Assembly (NCBI GenBank): GCA_022495005.1
Contig: JAGYXB010000456.1
Coordinates: forward strand, 930,001 to 994,000
Direction of reading: 5' to 3'
Source of the DNA: Rhyacophila brunnea
Lineage: Eukaryota; Arthropoda; Insecta; Trichoptera; Rhyacophilidae
DNA: 64,000 nucleotides
Shown: positions 24,302 to 35,708 of the stretch, piece after piece
How positions within the stretch are numbered: position 1 is the first letter of the stretch
Layout: each line of letters starts with the position of its first letter
Notes under the pieces: model-generated
Told to the model about the DNA's origin: nothing
Database searches by the model: none
What the model saw: the letters and a program-made list of their open reading frames with translations, nothing else
Position numbers and translations under genes: made by a program

Positions 24302-26612
24302 CCCACCCCCAGTAAGATACTGTAGTAAGTCAAAAATTGGCATTTTGCAGGAGAGTCATTTGAAGTTTCAAATATTCTTTGTAAATACAGGAAAAGTCTG
24401 AATGTAAAAATTATTACTCATTTTTATGGAAAAACATGATCTATTTTCAACTGTATTCATCATTTTTCTCTAAAACATATACAAACGGAGATATTTGAAT
24501 ATTTCTGAGTTACGACTGTATTTTATTAGGATATTTGACAATTTCATGGTAAAATTTGAACCAACTCAATACTTTCTATGTAAATTTCCCTACCACCACT
24601 CTATTAATTTCAACTAATTTGTTGGGCACTGTAAAGGAAGGTTTTCAAAATATTAAGTTATGGTACAATCTTTAAAGATTTATTGAAAAAAAGGAAAATA
24701 CAATTTTTAGTTCAAAACAACAAAAAAATACTTAATTATTTAATTTAATGGGAAAATAAAAATTTTACATACGATTTTTAATTTTCACTTGGAAGAGGAG
24801 CAAAAAAATCATAATAAAATTCACGATGTTTAGCGGTGCAGAGGAAAGCAAATCCTTATTTTTAATTGTCGTTATTTTTGGCCACTCTTGATATGCTTTG
24901 GATAAATTGAGACCATCCATTGGTAACGGTTTACCTATTTGCTGTTGTCGAACATTCAATTTCCTACATTCTTCATGATAACTGGTTTTAAAAAAAATAA
25001 TGTATGGATAGTCTCTGTCTACTTTTATAACTTTAATCTTCTGCCACAAAACTTTTTCTCCATTTTCATCCGTGTTGTAATTTTTACCGATTTCATCTGC
25101 TAGTTTTTTCATGTTGAGAAAATTATTTGTCGTCATGGGTTTAACTATGTATGGTTGTCCTGTTTTCTTACTTGTTTGTACAATGGTAATCATTTGGCTG
25201 GGCATAAATATTGGTGCACTTTTTAGAGCCCTAGTCTTCTGCTGCTCAATTGTAGAATGGACGATATCGCCTTCATTTTGTTTATGCCCGGTGACCAAAA
25301 ACTTATGAGAGATGAGAGAGATCGTTGTATTTTTTTGTGAATTCCCGGTGGCATATAAATACATTGCAGCAATGTATTTATTTTTATTCTGCCCGGCACA
25401 ATTGTCACTGTAAAAAATAAAATGCTCATTGTGGTGATATTTTTCACATGCATTATAATCGAGTACACAGCTACCAATTTCATTGGATCCTCATGCAGCT
25501 TGACTCTCGTCCCACATGTATCAGTTTGCAATATTTTCAGTGATATTATAGACTGTACGATTGTACATTGCCAAACTTTCGTGTATAATTGAAAGTTGAC
25601 ACATTTCCGCAAGGAAGCGGTAAAACAGCCTGCGAATCATATACATCTACATTAATGACGCTATTTTGGCCATTAGTTCGGGACTCTGCTACGTCTTTGG
25701 TCTTTTCATCCCTTGCCTCTTTTTTCCAGGTTGATGTGTCTCATATTTTTCTTGAAGATGTTTTTTTTCATCTGGTGAAGAATTATTGTATAGGTCGCAT
25801 TCAACGCACAAATCTTTTTTAGGCTTAAAGAAGCCAATATTAAATTCGTCATTAAATATGGATGCGTATAACAGTGTTCTTTTCCAAATGGCATATTGCT
25901 GTCAGCTTGTTGTTTTTTGTATAACCGATACATCTCAGCATTGTTAATTTACCATCTAAATACAATTTAGACGTCTGTGCACGCAAATAATGTTACTCGA
26001 TCACTGGGAAAGACTTAATGTGAGCTCTTATATCATTTTTTTATTCATCACCAATTTCTTTGTGATTGCTATGGTGATCTCTTTGTTCTGGAATTGGCGT
26101 TCCGGAAAGAAGATCTCTTGTTTTCCACGCAGTGGAGCAGTACCTATCACTCACCCCAAATGTATTGATAAAGTATTTTTTGCATACTTCTTGTATTTTA
26201 CTTCCATTTAATTGTTGATAACAAAAATTGTTGCCTCTGCTGCTTCCAGTTTTTTTTGTTTGAATACTTTGGAACAATAATATCCATGCAATTAGTGAGA
26301 AAATTACGCTGTATCTCAAGATTTTCCTGTAGTAACAGAGTTACAACAGTATTTTTTTGAAAAGTATTGTTTTAGTTTTTTAGAAAGCTTCTTGTAAAAT
26401 ACTGTCGTAACTTAGTTACAACACTATTTTATTATCTATTTAACAGTTTTCGGAAAGTAATGTACTGTATTAAGTGCTTTCTCTCTGACACTATTTGAGT
26501 TTGAGATACGACAGTATTTTATTAAAATAGCAAAAAAAAATACGAATCCAACCACATCCATAACTCGAAAACGCCCATTTCAGACTTACGACAGTATCTT
26601 ACTGGGGGTGCG
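24302..26612 (-). mobile_element. Complete DNA transposon with DUF7869-like transposase remnant
   Basis: Inverted termini CCCACCCCCAGTAAGATACT (left) and CGCACCCCCAGTAAGATACT (right, reversed), matching for about 28 bp. They are flanked by the 4-bp repeat ATAT at 24298-24301 and 26613-26616. Subterminal copies of an ACAGTATTTT/AAAATACTGT motif occur at 24515-24530 and several times at 26330-26530, likely transposase-binding repeats. The 4-bp duplication is reminiscent of Sola-type elements; that assignment is a guess. Confidence 0.82.
24765..26319 (-). pseudogene. DUF7869-like transposase, broken frame
   Basis: Minus-strand pieces in order. 26319-26041 has QEVCKKYFINTFGVSDRYC and RDHHSNHKEIGDE. 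About 25520-25370, with frame changes, has YSDNCAGQNKNKY-type sequence. 25364-24765 has MYLYATGNSQKNTTISLIS, HKFLVTGHKQNEGDIVHSTI, ALKSAPIFMPSQ and IIFFKTSYHEE. These match the layout I know for insect DUF7869 proteins (VCKK...F, then YSDNC.GQN, then HxQNEGD.VH). The acidic residues in SDN and NEGD are candidate catalytic positions. Frames are broken between the pieces, so it is not functional as it stands. Confidence 0.7.
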
Positions 26613-27238
26613 ATATAGATAAATCAAAACAAATATAATTATGTAGATATATAGAATTACAAATTAAATATCTATTTTTCGTAGTCTCAAATTATATAGT
26701 AAACTTGTTAAGGAGCTGACATCAAGAATAAATTCTGCATATCCATTTTTCACTTAGTCAGTTATCCATTGACGCAAACACCAGATAGAAAAAAACTGAC
26801 TCGATTATTTCAATAAAAATAATATTATTTTGATTGTATAAATTGCGAATAATAAAAAAGTCACTCGAATATAAGTTACCGGCCTGTTACTATCGCAGTT
26901 TCTATATCGCTTCGCACAACATCTCATTTTACCGAGATCCGGACCTCGGAACATTATCATAAGTATTGTAACATAACTACTGTACCGACCGTTACGCCGC
27001 AAATAAAACTCGCTCCTACATCTATCTTTGACTTCTTCATCATCATCCTCAACACCATGACCTACGACATGTCAACGACTCCCACAGTGGAGTCGAACCC
27101 CACATACAGCATTGCCAATATTGTGTGGTAGGGGTAAAAAAGTGAATATTATATTGGAAAGATAAAGTAGATAATATTTCAAGTTTTGTAGAGCGGAAAT
27201 ATAAGGTGTAAATGAAAACTTTTTTTAATGACTGAATT

Positions 27239-27244
27239 TTTATT
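27239..27244 (-). terminator. Poly(A) signal of gene C
   Basis: AATAAA on the minus strand about 85 bp after the stop codon of gene C. Confidence 0.45.
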
Positions 27245-27328
27245 GCTGTTAAGTAATATTATGCTGTAAGTTTACTTAATCTCTTAAACAAATGTTCATA
27301 TGCTGAATATTAGATTAAGAAAAACAAT

Positions 27329-30300
27329 TTAATTGTATCCGAGAAGGATTCTCTTCGCCTTGCCTGCAACATCAGCGGCAGTATACATAGCCTTGAGCAA
27401 AATATTCTTCAATCCTGTAATTGGTACTGCGCTATCGTTGGCCTGGTCGCAAGTTATGGTCCAAGGCTCATTCACGAAGTACATATGGACAGAGATGACG
27501 CCATATTTAGCAGTCCAGTCCCCCATGCAGTCGGGCCCGTTAGGAACTGTCGTGTCAGCGGCTTGACGGTTGATGGAGTCATACCAGTCTCTTTCGACGA
27601 ATTTGGTCTTTCCGAAAAACTGCCAACCGATGCCGTCCATATTTCCATCTTTGGTTAACAGGAAGAATGGTTGGAAGGCGCTGCATTCCAGATTCTTGGT
27701 TGTATCGAAATAGTAATGAGTTCCTGTGAAATGAATTAAATCAATAACAGTAGATGTTCAAAATATAATATTACATATATTTTTTTATTAATTCATATTG
27801 AACACATACACACACTACGACGATTCATGGCGTGTCCGGAAATTTGTATGTACGCAGTTCGCCATATCACACTTCACCGTGAAATGTTGTATCGGAAATA
27901 TATGGTGGTATATTAAAGACCGTCCAACTTCTTTGGGTCGTATAGTACTGAGATAAAATTCATGTCTAAATAATAAAACACGGTTTTTATCGGTTTACAC
28001 TGTTTACAGGAAGCCAGCGGTAAACAAATTTTGAAAATAGCCGATATACTGGATTATTATTGTAAGGTTGGGTTAGGTTAGGTTTTCATTCTTGAATTCA
28101 TGAAATCTGTCAAAAACCGGCTATGAAAATTGAATAAATATTCATATTGAATCTAATAAAATTGGAGACCGTATAGTATACGGTCATCTCTTTCCGATAG
28201 AAACCTCACTGCGAACTGTGCTACGATGAAATATTTTAAGTACAATAAATTTACATGTAATCATTCTGTGGAGGCAGTTAGGTCATGACTTGCATAGGGC
28301 CAGCACATAATAAAAGGCGGCGGATGAAGAAATGAATTTATTACAACTTTTGAGAGCAGTGACAGGTTTCCGTAAAGCAGACGATGCGGTCGCTTCATTC
28401 GAAAGGCTCGAGATCTTAGTTTAAATAATAATCGAAGCATAAAAAATCTATTGAATTAAAATACACATTTTTATATCCAACAATCACGACGTCTTGGTTT
28501 ACGTATACGTAATACTAGGATGTTCAGGCCCCCTTCCAAATAAAAATTAATTTTATTAGAAATATGGCAGAAGTCAAAGAAAAGTTGCAATAATTGCTTC
28601 TAATTGTATTAATATCATCAAAGTTTTTACATATTTATCTATTTAACATTTTAATGTTCTAAATTATAATACTAAGTGTGTTAAATCGATATATATGTAT
28701 GGATGGAGCATGGAAGCAATTATGAATAGATATTTAATGCCATGAAAGAGAATAATTAAGCCTTTTTTTAAGCATAAAGTTCATTTTATGTAATTGAATA
28801 ACGTATATTTTTTAATAATATCACTAAAAATATTTGTTTTGGACTTTGGCTGCCGCCAGGGTGTTTCGCACCCCTAACACCCCCGGCGCATCCCTGCTTA
28901 GGGCAGTTAAGTAGCGTCGGTGATGTCCAATTCCATACTAACTGATAAATTTGTCGTAGTCTGAATACTGATTTGACCTAGTGTGCGCTAATTGTGACAA
29001 AACTCTTTTGTCACAATTAATTTCTTTATGACAAAGACAAAACTGACTAAAAACTGTCTCTTGTATAGTCTGCGCAAAGCCTTACTTGTGATCAACGTAG
29101 AACGTTTTTCAGGAAAATTGTAAATTTCAGTGTAATGATTAAATTAAAAAATAAATATTATACTTTAATCGAGTCAGGTAATTAGTATCGTATAAGTACC
29201 AGAATCAAATAATGTGAGAAAATTCCTTCTGTAAGAAACAGAGCAACGCTAATTTTACTAGCGTCAATCACTATTACAAAATTTTATCGGCTTGTCTGGC
29301 TTGAATCTGAACACATCACATCGTGCAAACTTCTACAATTTATTTTGACTGTAGCATCATTGTATCAAATAATTGTAGATATAATTTTTAATCCATAAGC
29401 TCGTATAAACATATAAATAAAATTACTAACCCATATTAGGTAGGCAGTTCTGTTTAGTGTAAGGGGTTGTGGATGCAATAGTTGCCTCATCAGTAGGCAC
29501 TTCTGTGTGAGATGTTCCATTCTTCAGCCAGAGACCATCTCCAAGATTGGCCATGGAGGACCTTCCACCAGATCTCAGGGTTGCAGGGTTCACAACATAG
29601 TAAGTAGAAGTCCAGTACTCAACTCCATTAATTGTCTTCTTTTCGTACACTGGGAAATTGTTGAAGTCGTAAGGGATGCCTTTACCTTCTACGTCAGTAG
29701 GGGGGATCTGGGTTTCAAGATAATAATATTTCTCGTAATAAATTATTATTTTATAGCATGGTTGCTATGTGGTATAGTGCTATATTGTCATAAGATAACG
29801 TATTTATATTAATTATTTTAAAATAGAATTTCGCTTGATCCATCAACACATCATAAATTATCAATTAAACATCGATAATTTCCTGTGCTTACATAATTAA
29901 TATATGTATATATATATATCGCAAAGTCCTTACAATAGCGGCTTTACTCATATAAACAAAACAGTTTGTTCTATTTTCTTAGTTACCAGATGTTAAAAGT
30001 ATCATATTGATTAGATTTTGGATTTATCCTTAGTAATCAAACCGTCATATTGGCTGGTCGCATTTCGAATTCCACCAACGTTAAAAATGAAATTAACCAT
30101 AAGCTTACGATGATGCTTGTGTTTTCAAAGTCATTCTTTTTAGTTCTCGAAACCGTAAATTTATTGAATTTTTATGACTAATCTTCCGATCTTCCCTCAT
30201 CCTGTACCGGTGCTACAAAAACGATCTACGCACCACATGTCACAAATGGTGGAAGGCGATAGACGTGGCAATGGACCGAGGGAAGTTACGCGACCTTGTG

Positions 30301-33300
30301 GTTTTTGCCCCAATACGGGGGCGTGATGGGGTGAAGCAAGTAATTCACCATGGAAATGTTTTTCTCTCAGCGCATATTATTTCGGCGAAACACAAAAACA
30401 ATCTCAAAGAAGAGCTGATGTCCTAATATATATATGTAGGTAGTATAATAATAGTCCCAAAATAAAAACGTCATATGCAGGGATTTCATGACATCATCTT
30501 AATTAAAGTAGTTTTCAAAGTGCAAATCTCTTTTAAAACTTTGTTATCACAGAAAGCTAAACATATAAATAATTTCAAGATAAAAAGAACTTTTTATATA
30601 CCACGTTTTTTAATTTTTTGTTGAATCATAATATAAACTTGACAATTCTATGTACCTATTAATAATTTAGGACAAATAAGGCAATTGTCAAAAAAACATT
30701 TTTTTGCTATTTTGCAACAAACAAACAAATATAGAATACTGAAATGTAATTTTGATTTCCATAGTAACGTACGTATATATTAATAATTTAGTTGCCAGGA
30801 CCACCCCCTTAGCAACCAATAATAGTGGATTGGATTACAGATTTCTTCCGAAATAACTTTTCATACAAAACAGAATTAACTGAAATTGAATTCAATTCTA
30901 CTTAAAGATGGCTAAAAGTTTAAAAGAATACATTGGCATCGTGTTCTGATATATTTTAAAAGTTTTAAATATCTAGCTAGTCGGGAAGTTAGTTAAAAAT
31001 CGATTGCAAGATTTGTACTGGATAAACAACCACCGGACAAACAAGAATACGAGCTAAGAAAAACGTGGTAATAAATAACACGGAATTCTAAATCTTAAAG
31101 TAATAAAAATTATATTAAAAAAGGATAATAAGTACCTATATTATTATTAATATAATAAAATTCCACAACATTTTTTTCAGCCGAAAACCGAATAACCGAC
31201 TTAGCTACCAACAGAAAAAAGTGTAGAATTTAATGATATTATTGTCATACTATTGTAAAACTGAATTCTACAGATAAAATACTACATCTAATAAAAATAT
31301 TAATTAATATTTTTGACGGTTAAAAAAATAGTAAAAAAAATCAACCAACAGCCAATTGCATTCCAGCCACGAATCCATTGGCATCGTAAAGAGGGCAGAC
31401 CCTCACGTCCTCCTGCGAGACACAGACTGTTGTTAGTCCAAGTTCATTGACACTGTCCACTTTCACCCAGTTGCTATTCAAAGCTTCCGTCAGAGTATTA
31501 TTGACAGTCCAAAATACATCAATGTTTTCCAGTACGCCACTGAAGCCAAATTTGAGACGAATTTGGCTCCATTTTGCTGAAAATAGAATTAAAATAAAAA
31601 AAAACCAATTCGAATAATTTTTAGGGTGTTAATAATTGTCTGTCTGTGTAACTTAAGTCTGATCTGATATAGGTGGCCGGGGAGAAAATCGATTTAAATA
31701 GCGCTCGAAATGGAAGATGTTACGAACCGGAGCGCTTGATAATTTTACGAAAATATTTACATATTTAAGTATTTATTATATAGAAAGATTGTCAAGTTAA
31801 AACCCTTCAAATTGAGTAACTGTCTTCAAATTCGTAGTATGCAAGATTACGGCATAATGTTGTGCTGACGACGCTGACGAATATCTTCCGACAAGTTTCG
31901 TATTTTAGTACTTTTTAATGATTCACGAACTGTAATGCAATATTTAATTTTTCCGCGAGACATAGTGATAGCCTCGGGGATTTCACGAACAGAAGCTGCG
32001 CTCCGGTGCTTTCCGGTCCATTTCGAGCCCTGATTTGAAAGTAAAATCTGCGGTTGTATTCTATAACTGTTTTCAACATTCTATAAATAAATTCATATTC
32101 TCAACTGTTTATTATATACTATTTTTTAATATTAGACACCCACGGTGGCCGCGCGGCTTAAGCGTTGGACTATAACGCCGTGGGTCCCAGGTTTGAATCC
32201 TGGGTCTGGCAAGTATACGAATTGTTTTCCAATTTGTGCCTGTCATGGTACGGACCTAATAGGTGGAGCAAGTGGCTGACATCCATTTCTTGTAAAAAAC
32301 AAAAATCTGTTAATACAAACCTCTACTCTGTGGAGGCCCATATGGTCCTATTAGGATCGGACATGGTCGAAAGAAAAGAAAGATTTTTTAATATTGATAT
32401 ATCTTTATGCTTTGAATGTTTGAACGAGGACAAGTCCATCGTAGTCTACTATCTTGAGTATCCGGGTTCGATCCCGATGAGGCCATATTACATTTATGTG
32501 ATTTTTTCAAAGCCTGGGTGTTTGTGATTAATTCACTTCTATTACTACACTTTTCTCATTGGGCCTCATGGCTTGATATAATGTTAAAAAGAATACATAA
32601 TTTTACGTATAAATGTATGTTTTATTTTTATTGCCAATCAGCCAAAATAATAACTGCATTTTATATACCATGTCATCACCAATATTGGAAGTAAAATGGT
32701 TATATCTTTTCATACATACATGTATGAATAATTCTGTCTAATGTATAAATAGAGCGTGTTAAAGTGAAAACTGTTTCTACCGTAGTTTTTAATTATATTT
32801 TAATTGTACTCGTTTAATCCTCAAAACTTAACAACTCTCGCTAACAATAATCTTTAATTAACTATTTTTTATTCAACGAACAATTCACAAGACTTAAGAA
32901 TGTAAAATTCTAATTATTGAACATACATACTAAGCAGCTCAATTTGGAAAGCGCTTCAGTGAATATTAAACAAAAGCCATTAGTTAAAATTTGTCGCAAT
33001 TAAGTATAACTCCTTAAGCATAGTGATATATGTGCGTGGGCGCGATACCCGAGAGATGCAGGTTCGATTCCTGCGGAGTGTCTTACTTTTTTTCAAAAAG
33101 ATTTTTTCTATTGGTTATAATATATTTTCTAAGAAGTGTTTTCAAAATTATGTATGTTCAATAATTAGAATGTTACATTCTTAAATCTTGTGAATTATTC
33201 GTTGAATAAAAAAATAGTTAGTAAAAATATTTACATAAAACAGATAGCTAAGGTGACATTATTAATTACAATACTATATCAAATTAATTGTATTATAATT

Positions 33301-33376
33301 TAGTAAAATAAAGTAACTTACACGTATCGGCACTGGCGACTGTCAAAGCGGCGAACAAAACCACAAAAAACTTCAT
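27329..33376 (-). CDS. Gene C: secreted-protein paralog, complete four-exon gene
   Basis: Minus-strand exons are 33376-33322, 31576-31350, 29707-29431 and 27723-27329, encoding 317 residues. Phases are 1, 0, 1 as in B. Exon 1 encodes a signal peptide (MKFFVVLFAALTVASAD) with donor GTAAGT. Exon 2 has VRVCPLYDANGFVAGMQLA. Its inferred donor is the weak GTTGGT. Exon 3 runs from IPPTDVEGKGIPYDF to TKQNCLPNMG, with an NGTS sequon. Exon 4 has DGIGWQFFGKTKFVERDWYD and YGVISVHMYFVNEPWTITC, then a tail ending AKRILLGYN. The six cysteines match B. The tail is a weakly amphipathic stretch like that of gene A. A TATATAAG box lies about 50 bp upstream of the ATG, and AATAAA lies about 85 bp after the stop. 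The gene is inverted relative to A and B. Introns carry AT-rich DNA and a partial DNA-element copy. Secreted, function unknown. Confidence 0.87.
27829..28225. repeat. Repeat G, copy 2 (inverted), in intron 3 of gene C
   Basis: The reverse-complement blocks of 7500-7885 appear in order, plus a short GGTTAGGTTAGG tract. Confidence 0.6.
28260..28935. repeat. hAT-related fragment similar to 33751-36002
   Basis: The stretch from GGCAGTTAGGTCATGACTTG through GACGATGCGGTCGCTT matches the left part of the hAT at 33751 (GGCAGGGCATGCGTTGC to ACGATGCGGTTGCTTTTTT). A C-rich piece at 28850-28900 follows. Ends not resolved. It lies in intron 3 of gene C. Confidence 0.45.
30560..31075. repeat. DNA element J, partial copy
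   Basis: Matches 20605-21075 over most of its length, including AGGACCACCCCCTTAGCAAC. It lies in intron 2 of gene C. Ends missing. Confidence 0.6.
32139..32381 (+). repeat. tRNA-derived SINE, family 1, copy 2
   Basis: Complete head and body, with a CACGGTGGCC start, a B-box region reading GGTTTGAATCC, and the GGATCGGACATGGTCG end block followed by an A/G-rich tail. It is directly upstream of a second SINE family's half copy. Confidence 0.8.
32395..32600 (+). repeat. SINE family 2, partial copy 2
   Basis: B box GGGTTCGATCCC at 32464, then ATTTATGTGATTTTTTCAAA and GCCTGGGTGTTTG. The A-box part has diverged. It abuts the family 1 SINE at 32139-32381. Confidence 0.6.
32860..33221. repeat. Foldback element with internal tRNA-like head (family N), copy 2
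   Basis: Both termini are present: ACTATTTTTTATTCAACGAA at the left and its inverted match at 33200-33221. The terminal inverted repeats extend more than 60 bp inward. The core has a B box GGTTCGATTCC at 33060. It lies just upstream of exon 1 of gene C. Confidence 0.75.
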
Positions 33377-33425
33377 TTTTGTGTGTGTTATTCGTCTATA
33401 CTAATTAATATAAACCTTTTTTATG

Positions 33426-33433
33426 CTTATATA
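33426..33433 (-). promoter_or_regulatory. TATA box of gene C
   Basis: TATATAAG on the minus strand, about 50 bp before the ATG at 33376. It is identical to the gene B box, which supports co-regulation of the two paralogs by a shared core promoter type. Confidence 0.55.
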
Positions 33434-33930
33434 CCTATAGATTTAAAAAAAAATGACAAAGCACTACACTAAAAATTGACCTGCTTATCACCAATTAAAA
33501 TCGCACGATAACAATTAAAATTGTCATAGTTTTTTTTAAATGAGATTAAATCTTATTTTCCACTGGCGGAATTTGTATTTGTATTTTTAATTATTGTTTT
33601 ATCTCTCTTCAAGTGCCAGAAAAATCATGTTTAATATTAAAAAAAAACCTATGATTAAATCTTACAATATCTTTTTCATCAACCGATATCTTATTATCAA
33701 ATTATATCATCATAATATATTATAGTATATACCATAATATTATATATTATCAGTGACGTCCCTTGGGGGTAGGCAGGGCATGCGTTGCATAAGAGCGCAC
33801 ATTAGATAAGGCGGAAAATGAATGAATGGATACAAATAGGAAGTAAACGATGCGGTTGCTTTTTTAGAAACTATCGATATCTTAGTTTAAAAATATTCGA
33901 AGAATACAAAATTCTACCCTTCTAAAAAAC

Positions 33931-34189
33931 GCCCACGATGGCAGAGCGACTTACGCGTCAGCTTATAATGTCGTGGGTCCCAGATTCGAATCATGGGTCT
34001 CGCATATATGACACATAAACACATATTGTTTTTCAATGTACGTTTGGAGTTAAAGTATGGACATAATAGGTGAGCAAGTGGGTAACATACATTTCTCTTA
34101 AAAATAAAAATAAATCTATTAATAATTATAAACCTTCAGCCTGTGAAGGCCCATATTATGTGTTTTTAGGCTCAGATAAGGTCAAAAAA
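33931..34189 (+). repeat. tRNA-derived SINE, family 1, copy 3 (diverged)
   Basis: Head at 33931 with a mutated B box (GATTCGAATCA) and a diverged body. It is inserted in the left part of the hAT element at 33751-36002. Confidence 0.75.
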
Positions 34190-34210
34190 TCTGACAACTT
34201 AACTGTTATT

Positions 34211-35708
34211 TATAATTAACTAATTATTATATTCAACGAATAATTCACAAGATTTAAGAATATATCATTCTGATTATTGAACATATATCATTTTGAAAAA
34301 CACTTTCTGAGAGAATATAATAGAGTGCTTAAAGTCAGACAACGTTATCTACAAAAAAGTGTTTTTTTGAGATAACGTTATTTTACATTTATGGCTACAT
34401 GATAGTCAAACAAGGTTATGTCAATCTTTTCTAATTTCTTATTAAATCGTCAGTAAAGTTTAACGCTAACTACATAAGTTACCCTTGTTTTCATATTTTT
34501 TTTAAAACTATCCCTATAAATTTTAACATCATCATAAGCAAGATAAATGTACAATACACAATAAATTATAAAATATTAACATTAGGTTTTAAATAAACAT
34601 TTCCCTTGTTGAGTTACAAGAATCTAAAATAACGAATTTTGGTTCTCCTGTAAAGTTGCACTTTTGTAGATAGTGTTGTTTGACACTAAGCCCTCTTACG
34701 AGGTGACATTTGGAAGAGCACTGATGAGCAGTGGCGAAGGGTGACTTTTGGAAAGAGGTAGGCTGTGGAGATATGATAAAAAGAGCACACTTGTCAGGTA
34801 TACTTACGAGAATAGTACGATATTTACTACTAATGAATAGGCACACACTAATAAATGATAACGACACACTAATTCAATGAAACTTCAAAAACTCATTGAC
34901 GACATAAAATGAGCGATGTGTTTAAATTACGTATTTTTCAAAACATGTATACCCATCAAAAATCATTAGATAAAATTTATTTTTATTTTTAAAAACAATC
35001 TATACTACTTATTTATTAATATTCGATTAAACGCCGTTGAAATTATTTTTTTAATTATCTAATTATTAATGATTTTGGACAAAGTGCGCAGTCGTGACAA
35101 CAATATTATGCGCGAATGTTTTAGGCTCTGCGAAAGGAGCTTGCCTCATTTCGTACAAATCAGCAGACTTGCTGAGGTTACGAGACGTAAAGTCCATACA
35201 AAAAAAATCAGAATTATTCCAAACATAATCGGAAATTTATTTACGTCGAGAAGTCGCGGCATTTATTATTTAATTTACGGCGCGGCGCGCTGTGGTTTTT
35301 TTAATACCTTTGCAGTTGTTTTGTAAACTGTGTAATACTGTAATACATTCCTACATATGCGATCTCGTTGGCAAAATAAATTATTTTTATATAACATAAA
35401 ATAATGAAGTGATTAAGTATATAAATATGTCAATATGCAATTAAAAATATTTTTCTTAAGAAGGTAGGCTTTAAATAATCGCCTAGTATGGAGTCTTCGC
35501 CACTGCTGATGAGTAGGTATTAAAATTGACCAATAGTTAAAATTTGTTGCAATTAGTATATCATAGTAGTAATGCAACGGATAGGGCGTAAACCTGGGAG
35601 ATACGGGGTTCGATTCCCTGTCGGGTTGGCTTACTTTTTTTCAAAAAAGATTTTTTCTATTGGCTATAATATATTCTCTCAGAAAGTGTTTTTCAAAATT
35701 ATATATGT
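34211..35708. repeat. Family N foldback element, copy 3, interrupted by a hAT
   Basis: The left arm is TATTCAACGAATAATTCACA onward. The right arm (35640-35708) is the inverted copy of its inner part. A 10-bp direct repeat AACTGTTATT flanks both sides (34201-34210 and 35709-35718). B box GGTTCGATTCC at 35609. The internal hAT at 34729-35505 accounts for the extra length. Confidence 0.7.
34729..35505. mobile_element. Nested hAT MITE
   Basis: Termini CAGTGGCGAAG and CTTCGCCACTG are perfect inverted repeats of the classic hAT CAGTGGCG type. A perfect 8-bp duplication CTGATGAG lies at 34721-34728 and 35506-35513. The only open stretch, at 35069-35326, matches nothing I know. Confidence 0.9.

Noticed and set aside
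24765..25364. A 199-residue reading frame as a host gene
   Set aside because: It lies between matching transposon ends and carries DUF7869-type blocks, with frame breaks before it; it is a transposase remnant.
30190..30430. A LINE reverse transcriptase tail (AIDVAMDRGKLRDLVVFAP)
   Set aside because: The resemblance to other LINE C-termini is only partial and no flanking support was seen.
35069..35326. An 85-residue frame as a gene
   Set aside because: It lies wholly inside the nested hAT at 34729-35505 and matches nothing known to me.
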